Shown here: positions 34,573-42,755 of the stretch, piece by piece
Position numbering within the stretch: position 1 is the stretch's first letter
Layout: the number at the start of each line of letters is the position of its first letter
Assembly: GCA_021811105.1 (NCBI GenBank)
Contig: JAJZPM010000018.1
Span: 1-54,849 of the forward strand
Length of the DNA stretch: 54,849 nucleotides
Origin: Nitrospirota bacterium
Lineage (GTDB): Bacteria > Nitrospirota > Thermodesulfovibrionia > Thermodesulfovibrionales > UBA6898
Direction of reading: 5' to 3'
Position numbers and translations under genes: made by a program
Notes under the pieces: generated by a model
What the model saw: only the letters and a program-made list of their open reading frames with translations
Database searches by the model: none
What the model was told of the DNA's origin: nothing

Positions 34573-35707
34573 CGGTCTGGGACTCTGGCACTACCGTCAT
34601 ATATTTCGTGATTCCCGACGCGATCGACTTCGCCAAGACATTTCTATAGTTGTCCCGGGAAAGGAGCTTTTCCTCGAGGGGGTTGCTGATAAAAGAGACC
34701 TCGACCAGAACCGACGGCATCTGTGCCCCGAAAAGCACGTAGAACGGCGCCCACTTTACCCCGTGGTTCACCGTAAAGGGATATTCCTTCCGCAAAGAGG
34801 CGGCGAGCGTCTCCTGTACCGAATGGGCCAGAGACATGGATTCGTCCCTCTTGTTGTCCCGTTTCAGATCGTCAAGCATAACATTGAGGACATCCTGCTC
34901 CCTCTGCATCTTCCGCATCTTCTTGAGAGAGATCTGGTTTTCCCTCGCGGCAACCTTCATCGCCTCTTCGTCGTTCGTCCAGTTGAGAAAATATGTTTCT
35001 GTCCCCTTTGCATCCCTGCTCGGGCTCGCATTTGCGTGGATAGATACAAAAAGGTCGGCGTTCCTGCTGTTTGCAATCGCGGTACGTTTCTCAAGAGGGA
35101 CGAAAACGTCCTCATCCCTGGTAAGGTATACTTCGAGATTCGGGTCCCTGGAAAGGATCTTTCTGAGCTTGAGGGCGATATCGAGCACAACATCTTTCTC
35201 GTAGAGTTTCCTCGGCCCGACAGCGCCCGGATCATGACCGCCGTGACCCGGATCAATCACGATTGTTTTTTTCAGATTTTTCGGAGAAGGGGCCGTCCTA
35301 TCCGGGGTACCGAAGACATCGATTATGACACGCTCGGGGTCTTCGAGTTTAAAAATTTTATAGTCCCTGATCTTTTCCAGGTCGAGCACCACCCGCACCG
35401 TGTTTTCATCAAATTGCGCAGCCCGCACTGATTTGAGCATGCCGTTGCCGATCGGAAGGGTGGCCTTCAGTTCACTCCTTATGGCGCTGTTCTTGATGTC
35501 AAAATAAAGCCGATCAGGATTCGAGAGGCGTCTCTGAGCGACATCCGTTTTCCCTGAAAGGGTCACTACTACCCTCGTGTAATCGGGGTAGGACCAATAA
35601 TTGATGTCCGTGACGTCGGATTTGCCGGAGGCCCGTGAAACATCGGCATTGAGGAGGGAATAGAGGACCATCAGCCCTAGGAATACAGATACTCGTCTGC
35701 ATGCCAT
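34535..35707 (-). CDS. N-acetylmuramoyl-L-alanine amidase (AmiC type) with AMIN domain
   Basis: Periplasmic zinc amidase that removes peptide stems from peptidoglycan, typically for daughter-cell separation. About 390 residues: signal peptide (about 1-26), AMIN domain (about 30-140; N-Y-W-S-Y-P-D-Y-T-R-V opening), linker, and Amidase_3 domain (about 165-375). Zinc and catalytic residues are in V-I-D-P-G-H-G-G, the Y-E-K-D glutamate, S-I-H-A-N-A and V-L-V-E-V-S-F-I-S-N-P. ATG 35707 chosen; TTG 35719 has a more distant GGGAGAAG. The inserted helix (about 255-315) fits the regulatory helix that needs EnvC/NlpD-like activators. Confidence 0.93.
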   Translation of the reverse strand: MACRRVSVFLGLMVLYSLLNADVSRASGKSDVTDINYWSYPDYTRVVVTLSGKTDVAQRRLSNPDRLYFDIKNSAIRSELKATLPIGNGMLKSVRAAQFDENTVRVVLDLEKIRDYKIFKLEDPERVIIDVFGTPDRTAPSPKNLKKTIVIDPGHGGHDPGAVGPRKLYEKDVVLDIALKLRKILSRDPNLEVYLTRDEDVFVPLEKRTAIANSRNADLFVSIHANASPSRDAKGTETYFLNWTNDEEAMKVAARENQISLKKMRKMQREQDVLNVMLDDLKRDNKRDESMSLAHSVQETLAASLRKEYPFTVNHGVKWAPFYVLFGAQMPSVLVEVSFISNPLEEKLLSRDNYRNVLAKSIASGITKYMTVVPESQTVAHVRKALDHEN

Positions 35708-35755
35708 TTTTCCGGCCAACTTAGGTAAATCTTCTCCCTTTCAGAGAAATCACCA

Positions 35756-35977
35756 TCACACCGCCTGGACCGAAGTGACTTCGGGAATTTCCTTTTTGAT
35801 ACTGGACTCGACCCAGTTTTTCATGGTTAGCGTAGACATGGGACAAGTCCCGCATGCCCCTTTAAGCTTTACGTACACGACGCCGTCCTTTACATCTATG
35901 AGCTCAATGTCTCCGCCCTCCTTTTTGAGGCCGGCCCTCACCTTTCCAAGTACGTCTTCCACCCTTTCTCTAAGCAC
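35756..35977 (-). CDS. NifU-like Fe-S carrier protein (Nfu domain)
   Basis: 73 residues forming a single NifU C-terminal domain. The C-x2-C motif in G-A-C-G-T-C-P-M-S (cysteines 4 residues after the lysine of L-K-G) binds a shared [4Fe-4S] cluster for transfer to apo-proteins. Typical stand-alone Nfu size. Last gene upstream of the amidase, with only a short gap; the rubrerythrin operon ends about 150 bases before it. Confidence 0.94.
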   Translation of the reverse strand: MLRERVEDVLGKVRAGLKKEGGDIELIDVKDGVVYVKLKGACGTCPMSTLTMKNWVESSIKKEIPEVTSVQAV

Positions 35978-36133
35978 TCGGTCTCCTTGCTACTTACATA
36001 ATAAAAAAATATGGCGACATATTCAAGTATTTTCTTATGCTATTTCATCTTTCCCATTGAAAGCACTCGATAAAAATCAGGTTATCGGCCCCGGTACTTG
36101 ACCGCAGAACGGCGATGCGGGGCCGGTCCCTTA

Positions 36134-36628
36134 TTATGCGACCTTCTTAAACGCCTGTTTCCTGGCCTTGCAGACCGGGCATTCATCCGGAGCTTCGCCT
36201 TCGGCCGTAAACCCACAAACCTGGCAGACATAGTAATCCGCATCAATGTTCTTGCCGAGACTGTCGAGCGCCCCCTGGTAAAGCCGGGCGTGGACCTTCT
36301 CAACCTCATTGGCGAGGCTGAAGCTCCTTAATGCGGTTTTATTGCCTTCAGTCTTCGCCTCCTCTATCATCTTCGGATACATCTGTTGAAACTCGAAGGA
36401 CTCTCCTTTGATGGCAGTCTCGAGGTTCTCTCTCGTGCTCCTGACACCGCTCAATTCCTTCAAGTGGTTATGAGCGTGAACTGTTTCGGCCTCAGCAGCA
36501 GCCCTGAAGAGCCTGGCGACCTGCATATATCCCTCCTCCTCGGCCCTTTTTGCAAAGGCCAGATACTTTCTGTTAGCCTGCGATTCTCCGGCGAATGCCG
36601 TCTCGAGGTTTTTCACGGTAAAAGACAT
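36134..36628 (-). CDS. Rubrerythrin
   Basis: Non-heme diiron peroxidase that reduces hydrogen peroxide in anaerobes. 164 residues: four-helix ferritin-like domain with E-x-x-A-N/Y diiron ligands (E15 in G-E-S-Q-A-N, E48 and H51 in E-A-E-T-V-H-A-H, E109 and H113 in N-E-V-E-K-V-H-A). A C-terminal rubredoxin-like iron site has C135, C138, C150 and C153. AAGGAGG precedes the ATG. Encoded downstream of rubredoxin and a Fur-family regulator, its likely electron donor and repressor. Confidence 0.97.
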   Translation of the reverse strand: MSFTVKNLETAFAGESQANRKYLAFAKRAEEEGYMQVARLFRAAAEAETVHAHNHLKELSGVRSTRENLETAIKGESFEFQQMYPKMIEEAKTEGNKTALRSFSLANEVEKVHARLYQGALDSLGKNIDADYYVCQVCGFTAEGEAPDECPVCKARKQAFKKVA

Positions 36629-36657
36629 AGTTTCAATCCTCCTTTTGTTCGCGATTC

Positions 36658-36669
36658 ATATTGTAATAT
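36658..36669. promoter_or_regulatory. Palindrome upstream of rubrerythrin, possible PerR/Fur-type operator
   Basis: ATATT-GT-AATAT is a perfect 5-bp inverted repeat with a 2-base centre, 30 bases upstream of the rubrerythrin ATG. Length and AT-richness fit half of a Per box but the sequence is shorter than the 15-bp consensus. Confidence 0.35.
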
Positions 36670-36734
36670 TCCCTGCGCATCCTTCTTCTTCGGCGCAGAA
36701 AAAAAGAAAGGTGATAACTTCCAGCCTCTCTCAG

Positions 36735-36899
36735 CTATGCGTCTATCCGTTTGAACATGTGCTTGCCTGCCCCGCAGAGCGGACACGTCCAGTCATCCGG
36801 AAGGTCCTCAAATCGAGTTCCGGGCGGTATCTTCCCCTTCCTGTCCCCTTTCTTCGGGTCATAGATATATCCGCAGTTCGCTCTCTGACACTGCCACAT
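36735..36899 (-). CDS. Rubredoxin
   Basis: 54-residue electron carrier with one Fe(S-Cys)4 site: C-Q-R-A-N-C-G-Y (the first loop has one extra pair of residues, C-x4-C instead of C-x2-C) and C-P-L-C-G. Also P-D-D-W-T and the Y-I-Y-D-P motif. ATG 36899 gives the canonical size and has AGGGGGA about 8 bases upstream; ATG 36944 would add 15 residues. Probable electron donor to the rubrerythrin encoded next. Confidence 0.92.
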   Translation of the reverse strand: MWQCQRANCGYIYDPKKGDRKGKIPPGTRFEDLPDDWTCPLCGAGKHMFKRIDA

Positions 36900-36958
36900 A
36901 ACATTTTCCCCCTGTGGATTGTATTCGTAGGCTGTTTCAGACATCCGCACCGATGCGG

Positions 36959-37369
36959 CTATGCCCGACCTTCTGCTGCCTTCCTGCATTCGGGACACCT
37001 GCCGTAGAATTCGACATGGTGTCCGAGGACAATAAAGTTTGCCTTGTCCCGATCGTTTAATGAGAGATCGAAATTTGTATGGACATCGATTATCCGTCGG
37101 CAATCTATACACATAAGGTGGTTGTGAGGTCTTATGTTAGGGTCGAACCGCTTTTTGTCAGGATCTATAGATAATTCCTGTACAAGTCCCTTCTGCCGCA
37201 GAGTCTCGAGAGTATTGTAAACAGTCGCCAGAGACATGGTTGGAAACTTCTCGGAAAGTGCCCTGTCAATCTCCTCAGCTGAAGGATGAGCAGTATTTCC
37301 CTCAAGATAATCCAATATCGCAAGCCTTTGCGGAGTCAATTTAAACCCTATCTCTTTATATTTCATCAT
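36959..37369 (-). CDS. Fur-family regulator, PerR-like
   Basis: 136 residues: winged-helix DNA-binding half (about 1-80; L-T-P-Q-R-L-A-I and T-V-Y-N-T-L-E-T-L motifs) and a metal-binding dimerisation half. A structural zinc site is formed by C87/C90 and C125/C128, and the regulatory-site region is D-P-N-I-R-P-H-N-H. The spacing and the adjacent rubredoxin-rubrerythrin genes favour a peroxide sensor (PerR) over Fur. Begins with two consecutive ATG codons. Confidence 0.9.
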   Translation of the reverse strand: MMKYKEIGFKLTPQRLAILDYLEGNTAHPSAEEIDRALSEKFPTMSLATVYNTLETLRQKGLVQELSIDPDKKRFDPNIRPHNHLMCIDCRRIIDVHTNFDLSLNDRDKANFIVLGHHVEFYGRCPECRKAAEGRA

Positions 37370-37386
37370 TTTTTAGCTCTCTTTGT

Positions 37387-37418
37387 ATTATATATCAGTT
37401 AATAATGGTTTTTGTCAA
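37387..37418 (-). promoter_or_regulatory. Promoter of the fur/perR - rubredoxin - rubrerythrin operon
   Basis: On the minus strand a perfect TTGACA (37418-37413) is followed 18 bases later by TATATA (37394-37389), overlapping TATAAT. The implied leader is about 10 bases. Imperfect dyad ATTAT...ATAAT (37387-37406) covers the -10 region and may be the autoregulatory operator. Confidence 0.55.
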
Positions 37419-37598
37419 GAACTTTTTTGCTTCTTAGATTCATTCACCCAGACCCCATCCGCCTTCCGGAGGCGCCCTTGCCCCGCAGATCCACACATGG
37501 CCCGGACCTCGTTGATGCCGCGGCCGCGGCGTGCCCTTGAATCATCCCGACCTTTTCCCCTATTCTTAATAGACAAATTCTCTGCGAGGAGCGAACCA

Positions 37599-38279
37599 AT
37601 GGAAGACCTTAAGACATCGGAAACGTGGCGTGTATTCAGAATCCAGTCGGAACTCGTCGAGGGCTTCGAGACGCTTCACGACCTCGGCCCTGCAGTAACG
37701 ATTTTCGGTAGTGCAAGACTTTCCCGCGGCAATAAATACTACGACGACGCGATAGCGCTTGGGACGATGCTTGCCGATGACGGATTCGCAATCATTACCG
37801 GCGGCGGCCCTGGGGTCATGGAAGGTGCGAACAAGGGTGCCAAGAAAGGCAAATCCCACTCGGTCGGCCTGAATATCGAAATCCCCTCCGAACAGGTCGC
37901 TAACAAATACCAGGACATCAGCCTCTCCTTCCGGTATTTCTTCATAAGGAAACTGATGTTCATCAAATATGCGATCGCCTTTATTATCTTCCCGGGCGGT
38001 TTCGGAACCATGGACGAACTCTTCGAGGCCCTGACGCTTTCACAGACCAGGAGAATACGATCTTTTCCCATAATTCTTTACGGTACCGAATACTGGAAGG
38101 GGCTTATCGACTGGATGAAGAACACGCTCGTGACGAACGGCACAATCTCGCGCGAAGACTTCGCGCTCTTCTCAGTCGTTGATAAACCCGAAGATGTCCG
38201 TTTTCTGATAAACGAGCATTACCGGGTCTTCGGAGGAATGAGACCTAAGCCGAACAACCAAAGGAAGACCCGAAAATAA
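37599..38279 (+). CDS. LOG-family protein (TIGR00730-type nucleotide phosphoribohydrolase-like)
   Basis: 226 residues with the Rossmann-like lysine-decarboxylase-annotated fold. The diagnostic G-G-G-P-G-V-M-E-G (about 67-75) and P-G-G-F-G-T-M-D-E (about 132-140) motifs mark the LOG family, whose members cleave AMP-type nucleotides or cytokinin ribotides. The bacterial role is often unknown. ATG 37599 has GAGGAG 8 bases upstream and matches the family N-terminus; an in-frame start at 37383 would cover the fur promoter. Confidence 0.9.
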   Translation: MEDLKTSETWRVFRIQSELVEGFETLHDLGPAVTIFGSARLSRGNKYYDDAIALGTMLADDGFAIITGGGPGVMEGANKGAKKGKSHSVGLNIEIPSEQVANKYQDISLSFRYFFIRKLMFIKYAIAFIIFPGGFGTMDELFEALTLSQTRRIRSFPIILYGTEYWKGLIDWMKNTLVTNGTISREDFALFSVVDKPEDVRFLINEHYRVFGGMRPKPNNQRKTRK

Positions 38280-38295
38280 CTCGCTGACGACAAAG

Positions 38296-39324
38296 TCAGA
38301 CCCGGCTAAGTCTGTGGACCGCCTCGACCATCGCGATCGCATTATCTGTCGGGGTCTCGGGCAGAATCCCGTGTCCGAGATTAAATATGTGCCCCCGTGC
38401 GGTCTCCGCCTTATTAAGAATGTCCTGCACCCTTTCCTCGATATGCTCCCGAGTGCCGAAGAGGACGCAGGGGTCGAGATTCCCCTGCACCGATACCTTT
38501 TTCCCAAGGGCCTTGACCGCCTTGTATATGTCCACGCGCCAATCGATGCCGATGACATCGGCCCCGGCCTTTTTGACGAGGTCGAGGAGACCCGCGCAGT
38601 CGTTCACGAAGAAAATGACCGGCACATCGAATTTCTTCAGAGCCTTGATCGCCTTCTTGACGTGAGGGAAAACGGCACTCCCGTAATCGAAGGGAGATAG
38701 GTTTCCGCCCCATGAATCGAAGATCTGCACCGCCTGGGCCCCTGCCCTTATCTGGGCAGAGAGGTAATCGATCACCGTTGCCGTGATCTTTTCCATAAGT
38801 CCCTGGAAGAGTCCGGGGTTTTGATACATCATCTTTTTCGTGTTCACGAAATTCTTCGAACTGCCGCCTTCGATGATATACGTCGCCAGAGTATAGGGCG
38901 CGCCGGAAAACCCTATGAGAGGTACCTTCTCCGCGAGTTCCTGCCTGAGCATCCTGATCGTCTCGAGCACAAAGGGCATGCTGTCTTCGGTATCGGGGAT
39001 GAGAAGTTTGTCGACGCCGGATTTATTCCTCACCGGCTCCCCGAGGATTGGTCCTTTTTTGTCGGAGAACTCAAGGTGCATCCCCATCGCCTCGACGGGG
39101 ATGAGGATATCAGAAAAGAGTATCGCAGCGTCCACCCCTAGTATGTCGACCGGCTGCAACGTCACCTTTGTTGCAAGCTCGGGCGTCTTGCAGAGCGTCA
39201 GAAAATCGACCTTTGCCCTGACTTCCTGATATTCCTTCAGATACCTGCCCGCCTGTCTCATAAGCCAGACCGGCGTATAATCGACTTTCTCGCCCCTGCA
39301 CGCCTTCAGAAACGTATCGTTCAT
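38296..39324 (-). CDS. hemE: Uroporphyrinogen decarboxylase
   Basis: Converts uroporphyrinogen III to coproporphyrinogen III. 342 residues from ATG 39324 (AAAGGTGG 6 bases before it). [11 protein letters not shown] substrate motif (about 17-27), G-F-S-G-A-P-Y-T-L, the F-D-S-W-G-G segment and the C-terminal N-L-G-H-G-I-L-P motif are all present. The ATG overlaps the TGA of the AhbD-like radical SAM gene by 4 bases (ATGA), so the two are translationally coupled. Confidence 0.97.
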   Translation of the reverse strand: MNDTFLKACRGEKVDYTPVWLMRQAGRYLKEYQEVRAKVDFLTLCKTPELATKVTLQPVDILGVDAAILFSDILIPVEAMGMHLEFSDKKGPILGEPVRNKSGVDKLLIPDTEDSMPFVLETIRMLRQELAEKVPLIGFSGAPYTLATYIIEGGSSKNFVNTKKMMYQNPGLFQGLMEKITATVIDYLSAQIRAGAQAVQIFDSWGGNLSPFDYGSAVFPHVKKAIKALKKFDVPVIFFVNDCAGLLDLVKKAGADVIGIDWRVDIYKAVKALGKKVSVQGNLDPCVLFGTREHIEERVQDILNKAETARGHIFNLGHGILPETPTDNAIAMVEAVHRLSRV

Positions 39325-40391
39325 TTTTCCACCTTTCTCGGTTTTCTCGGGACATAACTGCAAAAAGGTTCTTCCTCAAGATAATCCCCGTAAACTGAAT
39401 AGGCCCTTGCCCTGCATCCGCCGCAGACGTTGATGAATTCGCACGAGCCGCACTTGCCTTTGTACTTCTTGAAGTCCCTCAGGTTCTTGAAGAGTTCGGA
39501 CCCCTCCCAAATCTCCTTAAACGGCTGTCTGCGGATATTGCCCGCTGGCATCGGGAAATAACTGCAGGGCAGTACGTTGCCGTCGACATCGATCAGACAG
39601 ATGAGCTGGCCCGCAATACATCCTTTCGCTCCTCCGGTCGAAAACTTGAGGGTCCGCTTTTTGAATTTCTCGCCCTCCTTCTTCGACTGCTGGAGCACCA
39701 CGCGGTAATAATGGGGCGCACAGGTTGGCCTCACCAGCATCGTTTCTTCGTCCTTTTCCATCTGATAATGCCAGTCGAGTATCTCTTCGTAATCTTCCTT
39801 GGTGATGAGCTCGTTCATGATCTCCTCGCCCCGACCGGTAGGAACGATCATGAACATATACCATGCCGTCGCACCCAGATCTTTCGCGAGACGGTATACC
39901 CTCGGTATCTCCTCCTGGTTCCTCTTAGTGAATGAGGAATTGACAATAAATTCTATGCCGTGCTTCTTAAAAAGCTTCGCTGCGTTTATCGTACCGTCGA
40001 AAGCGCCCTTCTGGCTCCTGAAGTCATCGTGCACGCCTTTTTCCGAGCCGTCGAGACTGAGGGAGACGATCCGGATGCCCGAAGACTTTATGTTCTCGCA
40101 GATTGCGTCATCGACCAGGGTGCCGTTCGTTGCGAGGCACATCCGCAACCCCTTGTCCGTACCGTATCTGGCGATCTCGAAGACATCCCGCCTCACCAGC
40201 GGCTCTCCTCCGGAAAGCACGACGACCGGCGCAGCATAACTTGCGATATCGTCGATTACCCTGAACGCCTCGGATGTCGGAAAGTCAGGATGGCCCTTCA
40301 CCTCCATCTCCGAGGACGACCGGCAGTGCACGCAATGCAGGTTGCATCTCCTCGTGATCTCCCAGGCTATCCATTTTGGCGCAAATTCCAT
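39321..40391 (-). CDS. Radical SAM/SPASM protein, AhbD-like (putative heme synthase)
   Basis: 356 residues. The radical-SAM cluster motif C16-x3-C20-x2-C23 sits in [21 protein letters not shown] binds SAM. A C-terminal SPASM region has cysteines in C-G-S-C and [11 protein letters not shown], the arrangement seen in AhbD and NirJ. AhbD decarboxylates Fe-coproporphyrin III to heme b in the siroheme-dependent pathway of sulfate reducers and archaea. Here it overlaps hemE, an enzyme that pathway does not need. That suggests it works as coproheme decarboxylase behind the HemE route. NirJ or another porphyrin-modifying radical SAM enzyme is possible. GGGAG precedes the ATG. Confidence 0.8.
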   Translation of the reverse strand: MEFAPKWIAWEITRRCNLHCVHCRSSSEMEVKGHPDFPTSEAFRVIDDIASYAAPVVVLSGGEPLVRRDVFEIARYGTDKGLRMCLATNGTLVDDAICENIKSSGIRIVSLSLDGSEKGVHDDFRSQKGAFDGTINAAKLFKKHGIEFIVNSSFTKRNQEEIPRVYRLAKDLGATAWYMFMIVPTGRGEEIMNELITKEDYEEILDWHYQMEKDEETMLVRPTCAPHYYRVVLQQSKKEGEKFKKRTLKFSTGGAKGCIAGQLICLIDVDGNVLPCSYFPMPAGNIRRQPFKEIWEGSELFKNLRDFKKYKGKCGSCEFINVCGGCRARAYSVYGDYLEEEPFCSYVPRKPRKVEK

Positions 40392-40443
40392 CTTTTTCTC
40401 CCTAATCTCTCTTATTCAGATTGTACAAAGGCCTGAGTTTGTA

Positions 40444-42120
40444 TTATACCCTTGCCCTGACCATTTTTTCACCAAATATACCCTCTTCAATCGCAGCAAG
40501 CAGAGGCCCGAATGTGCCTTTGTCAAGCGCGGAGACCGCCACCGCGTCAAAGCGGACGGTAAGGTTGTCGATCTCTTCGGAGGAGAGCCGGTCGATTTTG
40601 TTGAAGGCGAGAAGCCGTGTCTTGCCGGAAAGACCGAGTTCCGAAAGGATGCGCTCCACCGAAGAGATATGCTGCTCGAACCGCGGATTCGACGCATCGA
40701 CCACATGCAGAAGCAGGTCGGCATCTTCAAGCTCTTCAAGAGTGGCCTTGAAAGCGGCCAACAGGTCCCTCGGCAGGTCCCGTATGAAACCCACGGTATC
40801 TGTGATCACTACCTCGCGTTCCCTCGGAAATCTCAGACGCCTGCTCGAGGTGTCGAGCGTGGCGAACAGTTTGTCCTCCACGAAGGTCTCGCTTTTGGTC
40901 AGCGCGTTGAGGAGCGTGGACTTGCCGGCATTCGTGTAGCCGACGATCGAAACGATCGGGATATTCGTTGCCACCCTGCGCGACTTTCTCTGCTGCCGCG
41001 CCTTGCTCAGCACCTTAAGCTCCCTTTCGAGAAGTCCTATGCGGTCCCTCACCCTCCGTCTGTCGATCTCCAGTTTCATCTCTCCGGGCCCCCTGCCGCC
41101 GATCCCTCCCATCAGCCGCGACATGGCTGTGCCTTTCCCTGTAAGCCTGGGCAGACGGTATTTAAGCTGGGCGAGTTCCACCTGGACCTTCCCGTCCCGG
41201 CTGTGTGCGCGCCTCGCAAAGATGTCGAGTATCAGCTGAGAGCGGTCGATCACCTTCAATTCGGTGAGTTCGCTGATCGATTTAATCTGGGATGGGCTCA
41301 GATCCTGGTCGAAGACAAGCAGGGTAGCGCCTCTGTTCATCGCTGTGATCACAAGTTCCTTCAACTTGCCCTCCCCCATGAGATATTTGGGGGTTATCTC
41401 TTTTGGTCGCTGTATCACCGCATCGAGGACGATGACGTCGCTCGACTCGGCCAGCTCTCTCAGTTCCTCAACGGAATCCTCCTGCTCGAATTTAGGTTTT
41501 GCAGAAACGCTGATAAGAATCGCCTGCTCCCCGCCGGAGACTTTCCCCCCCCGGTCCCGCCGGACGGAGACCGCGGACCCCCTTGCCCGCTCGAGTTCTT
41601 CGTCAAGCGCCGAAATAAAAGGCCCAAAGTCGAACCGGTGCCGATAAAAATCTTCCCGGGGCAAAATTTCATACGGTTTTCTCTCCCCGTGAGGCAGGAG
41701 ATGGGCGGTAAATATATCGGCAGGTTGGCCGTCTCTCACCCCCACGGCAGCCATGACATCGAACCTCAAAAGCGCCAGATCGGTGAGGTCGTCCTGGTTA
41801 AGCGGTTCGTTCCTCAGGTGAGTATGGATAAATCTGAGTCCCCGAAGTGCCCTTCTTCCGATGGGATACCCGTCAAGCGGCGGGATGAAAATGCCCTTCG
41901 CGTCGCCGACGATCACGTGAGTGACCGTTCCCTTCCGCGATATAATCACCCCTATCTGACGGCTTATTTCGTCCGAAAGCTGCGCGAGATATTTCCCGAG
42001 TTCGACACTGATCAGCTCGTCGTGAAGCCGCCTCCTGTAAATCCTCTCGAGCGCGTGGATCTGACTCCCCTTCAGTCCCGTCAGTTTTCCGTAAAGTACC
42101 GGTATTCCCTTTTCCTCCAA
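40444..42120 (-). CDS. hflX: GTPase HflX, long form
   Basis: Ribosome-associated GTPase involved in splitting stalled ribosomes. 558 residues, roughly 130 longer than the short enterobacterial form. N-terminal extension (about 1-165) contains an H-T-H-L-R-N-E-P-L-N-Q-D-D stretch resembling a JAMM metal motif. Then the HflX N-terminal domain (about 195-320), coiled-coil linker with G-G-R-G-P-G-E, and G domain: G1 G-Y-T-N-A-G-K-S-T, G3 D-T-V-G-F, G4 N-K-I-D. Apparent TTG start at 42120 with the GGAGG lying inside the first codons, so the exact start is uncertain. Precedes ahbD-like and hemE on the same strand. Confidence 0.93.
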   Translation of the reverse strand: MEEKGIPVLYGKLTGLKGSQIHALERIYRRRLHDELISVELGKYLAQLSDEISRQIGVIISRKGTVTHVIVGDAKGIFIPPLDGYPIGRRALRGLRFIHTHLRNEPLNQDDLTDLALLRFDVMAAVGVRDGQPADIFTAHLLPHGERKPYEILPREDFYRHRFDFGPFISALDEELERARGSAVSVRRDRGGKVSGGEQAILISVSAKPKFEQEDSVEELRELAESSDVIVLDAVIQRPKEITPKYLMGEGKLKELVITAMNRGATLLVFDQDLSPSQIKSISELTELKVIDRSQLILDIFARRAHSRDGKVQVELAQLKYRLPRLTGKGTAMSRLMGGIGGRGPGEMKLEIDRRRVRDRIGLLERELKVLSKARQQRKSRRVATNIPIVSIVGYTNAGKSTLLNALTKSETFVEDKLFATLDTSSRRLRFPREREVVITDTVGFIRDLPRDLLAAFKATLEELEDADLLLHVVDASNPRFEQHISSVERILSELGLSGKTRLLAFNKIDRLSSEEIDNLTVRFDAVAVSALDKGTFGPLLAAIEEGIFGEKMVRARV

Positions 42121-42197
42121 AAAACAGTATTCAAAATTGTGTTTCCCTTGTAGTATTTTAGCATAGATAGCTAGACAATAAAGGCACGGGAGGAACC

Positions 42198-42743
42198 ATG
42201 AAAGTCATTTCTGAACATGCGGTGGGGAGAAGGACAATCCGTCTCGTTCGGGGAGATATCACCGAAAGGGACGTCGATGCGATCGTAAACGCGGCAAACT
42301 CCTACCTCCAGCACGGGGGCGGCGTCGCCGGTGCGATCGTGAGGAAGGGCGGACGCAGCATCCAGGAAGAAAGCGACAGGATAGGCTTTACCCCCGTTGG
42401 GACAGCGGTGATAACTGGAGCAGGGAATCTGCCTTCCAGGTTTGTCATTCATGCGGTGGGACCCAGGATGGGCGAAGGGGACGAGGACAACAAACTAAAA
42501 AGCGCGGTCGCAAACAGCCTCAGACTTGCATCCAAAAAAAAACTTAAGAGCATCTCGCTCCCGGCGATCAGCTCCGGCATATTCGGCTTTCCGAAGGACA
42601 GGTGCGCGCAGGTTCTTGTCCGTGAGGCAGAATCATTTCTTAAAAAAAACAAAGATGCCAGTCTCGATCTTATCGAATTCTGCATCTACGACGATCTGAC
42701 GCTGGGATATTTCAGGAAAGAATTCGAAAGCCTCCAGGAATAG
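42198..42743 (+). CDS. Macro-domain (ADP-ribose-binding) protein
   Basis: 181 residues forming a single macro domain of the YmdB/MacroD type, which binds ADP-ribose and may hydrolyse O-acetyl-ADP-ribose or ADP-ribosyl esters. Motifs: G-D-I-T (about 19-22), I-V-N-A-A-N (about 30-35), G-G-G-V-A-G-A-I (about 41-48), A-V-I-T-G-A-G, and I-S-S-G-I-F-G-F-P for the phosphate loop. GGGAGGA precedes the ATG. Monocistronic between divergent hflX and convergent vorB. Confidence 0.94.
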   Translation: MKVISEHAVGRRTIRLVRGDITERDVDAIVNAANSYLQHGGGVAGAIVRKGGRSIQEESDRIGFTPVGTAVITGAGNLPSRFVIHAVGPRMGEGDEDNKLKSAVANSLRLASKKKLKSISLPAISSGIFGFPKDRCAQVLVREAESFLKKNKDASLDLIEFCIYDDLTLGYFRKEFESLQE

Positions 42744-42755
42744 ATAGACGATGGG

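Noticed and set aside
36087-36126. 8-bp GC-rich inverted repeat (CGGCCCCG / CGGGGCCG) downstream of rubrerythrin
   Set aside because: Loop of 24 bases and no T-run on either strand; not convincing as an intrinsic terminator.
40342-42153. 603-codon plus-strand open frame opposite hflX
   Set aside because: Antisense to an intact GTPase gene, no domain, no ribosome binding site.
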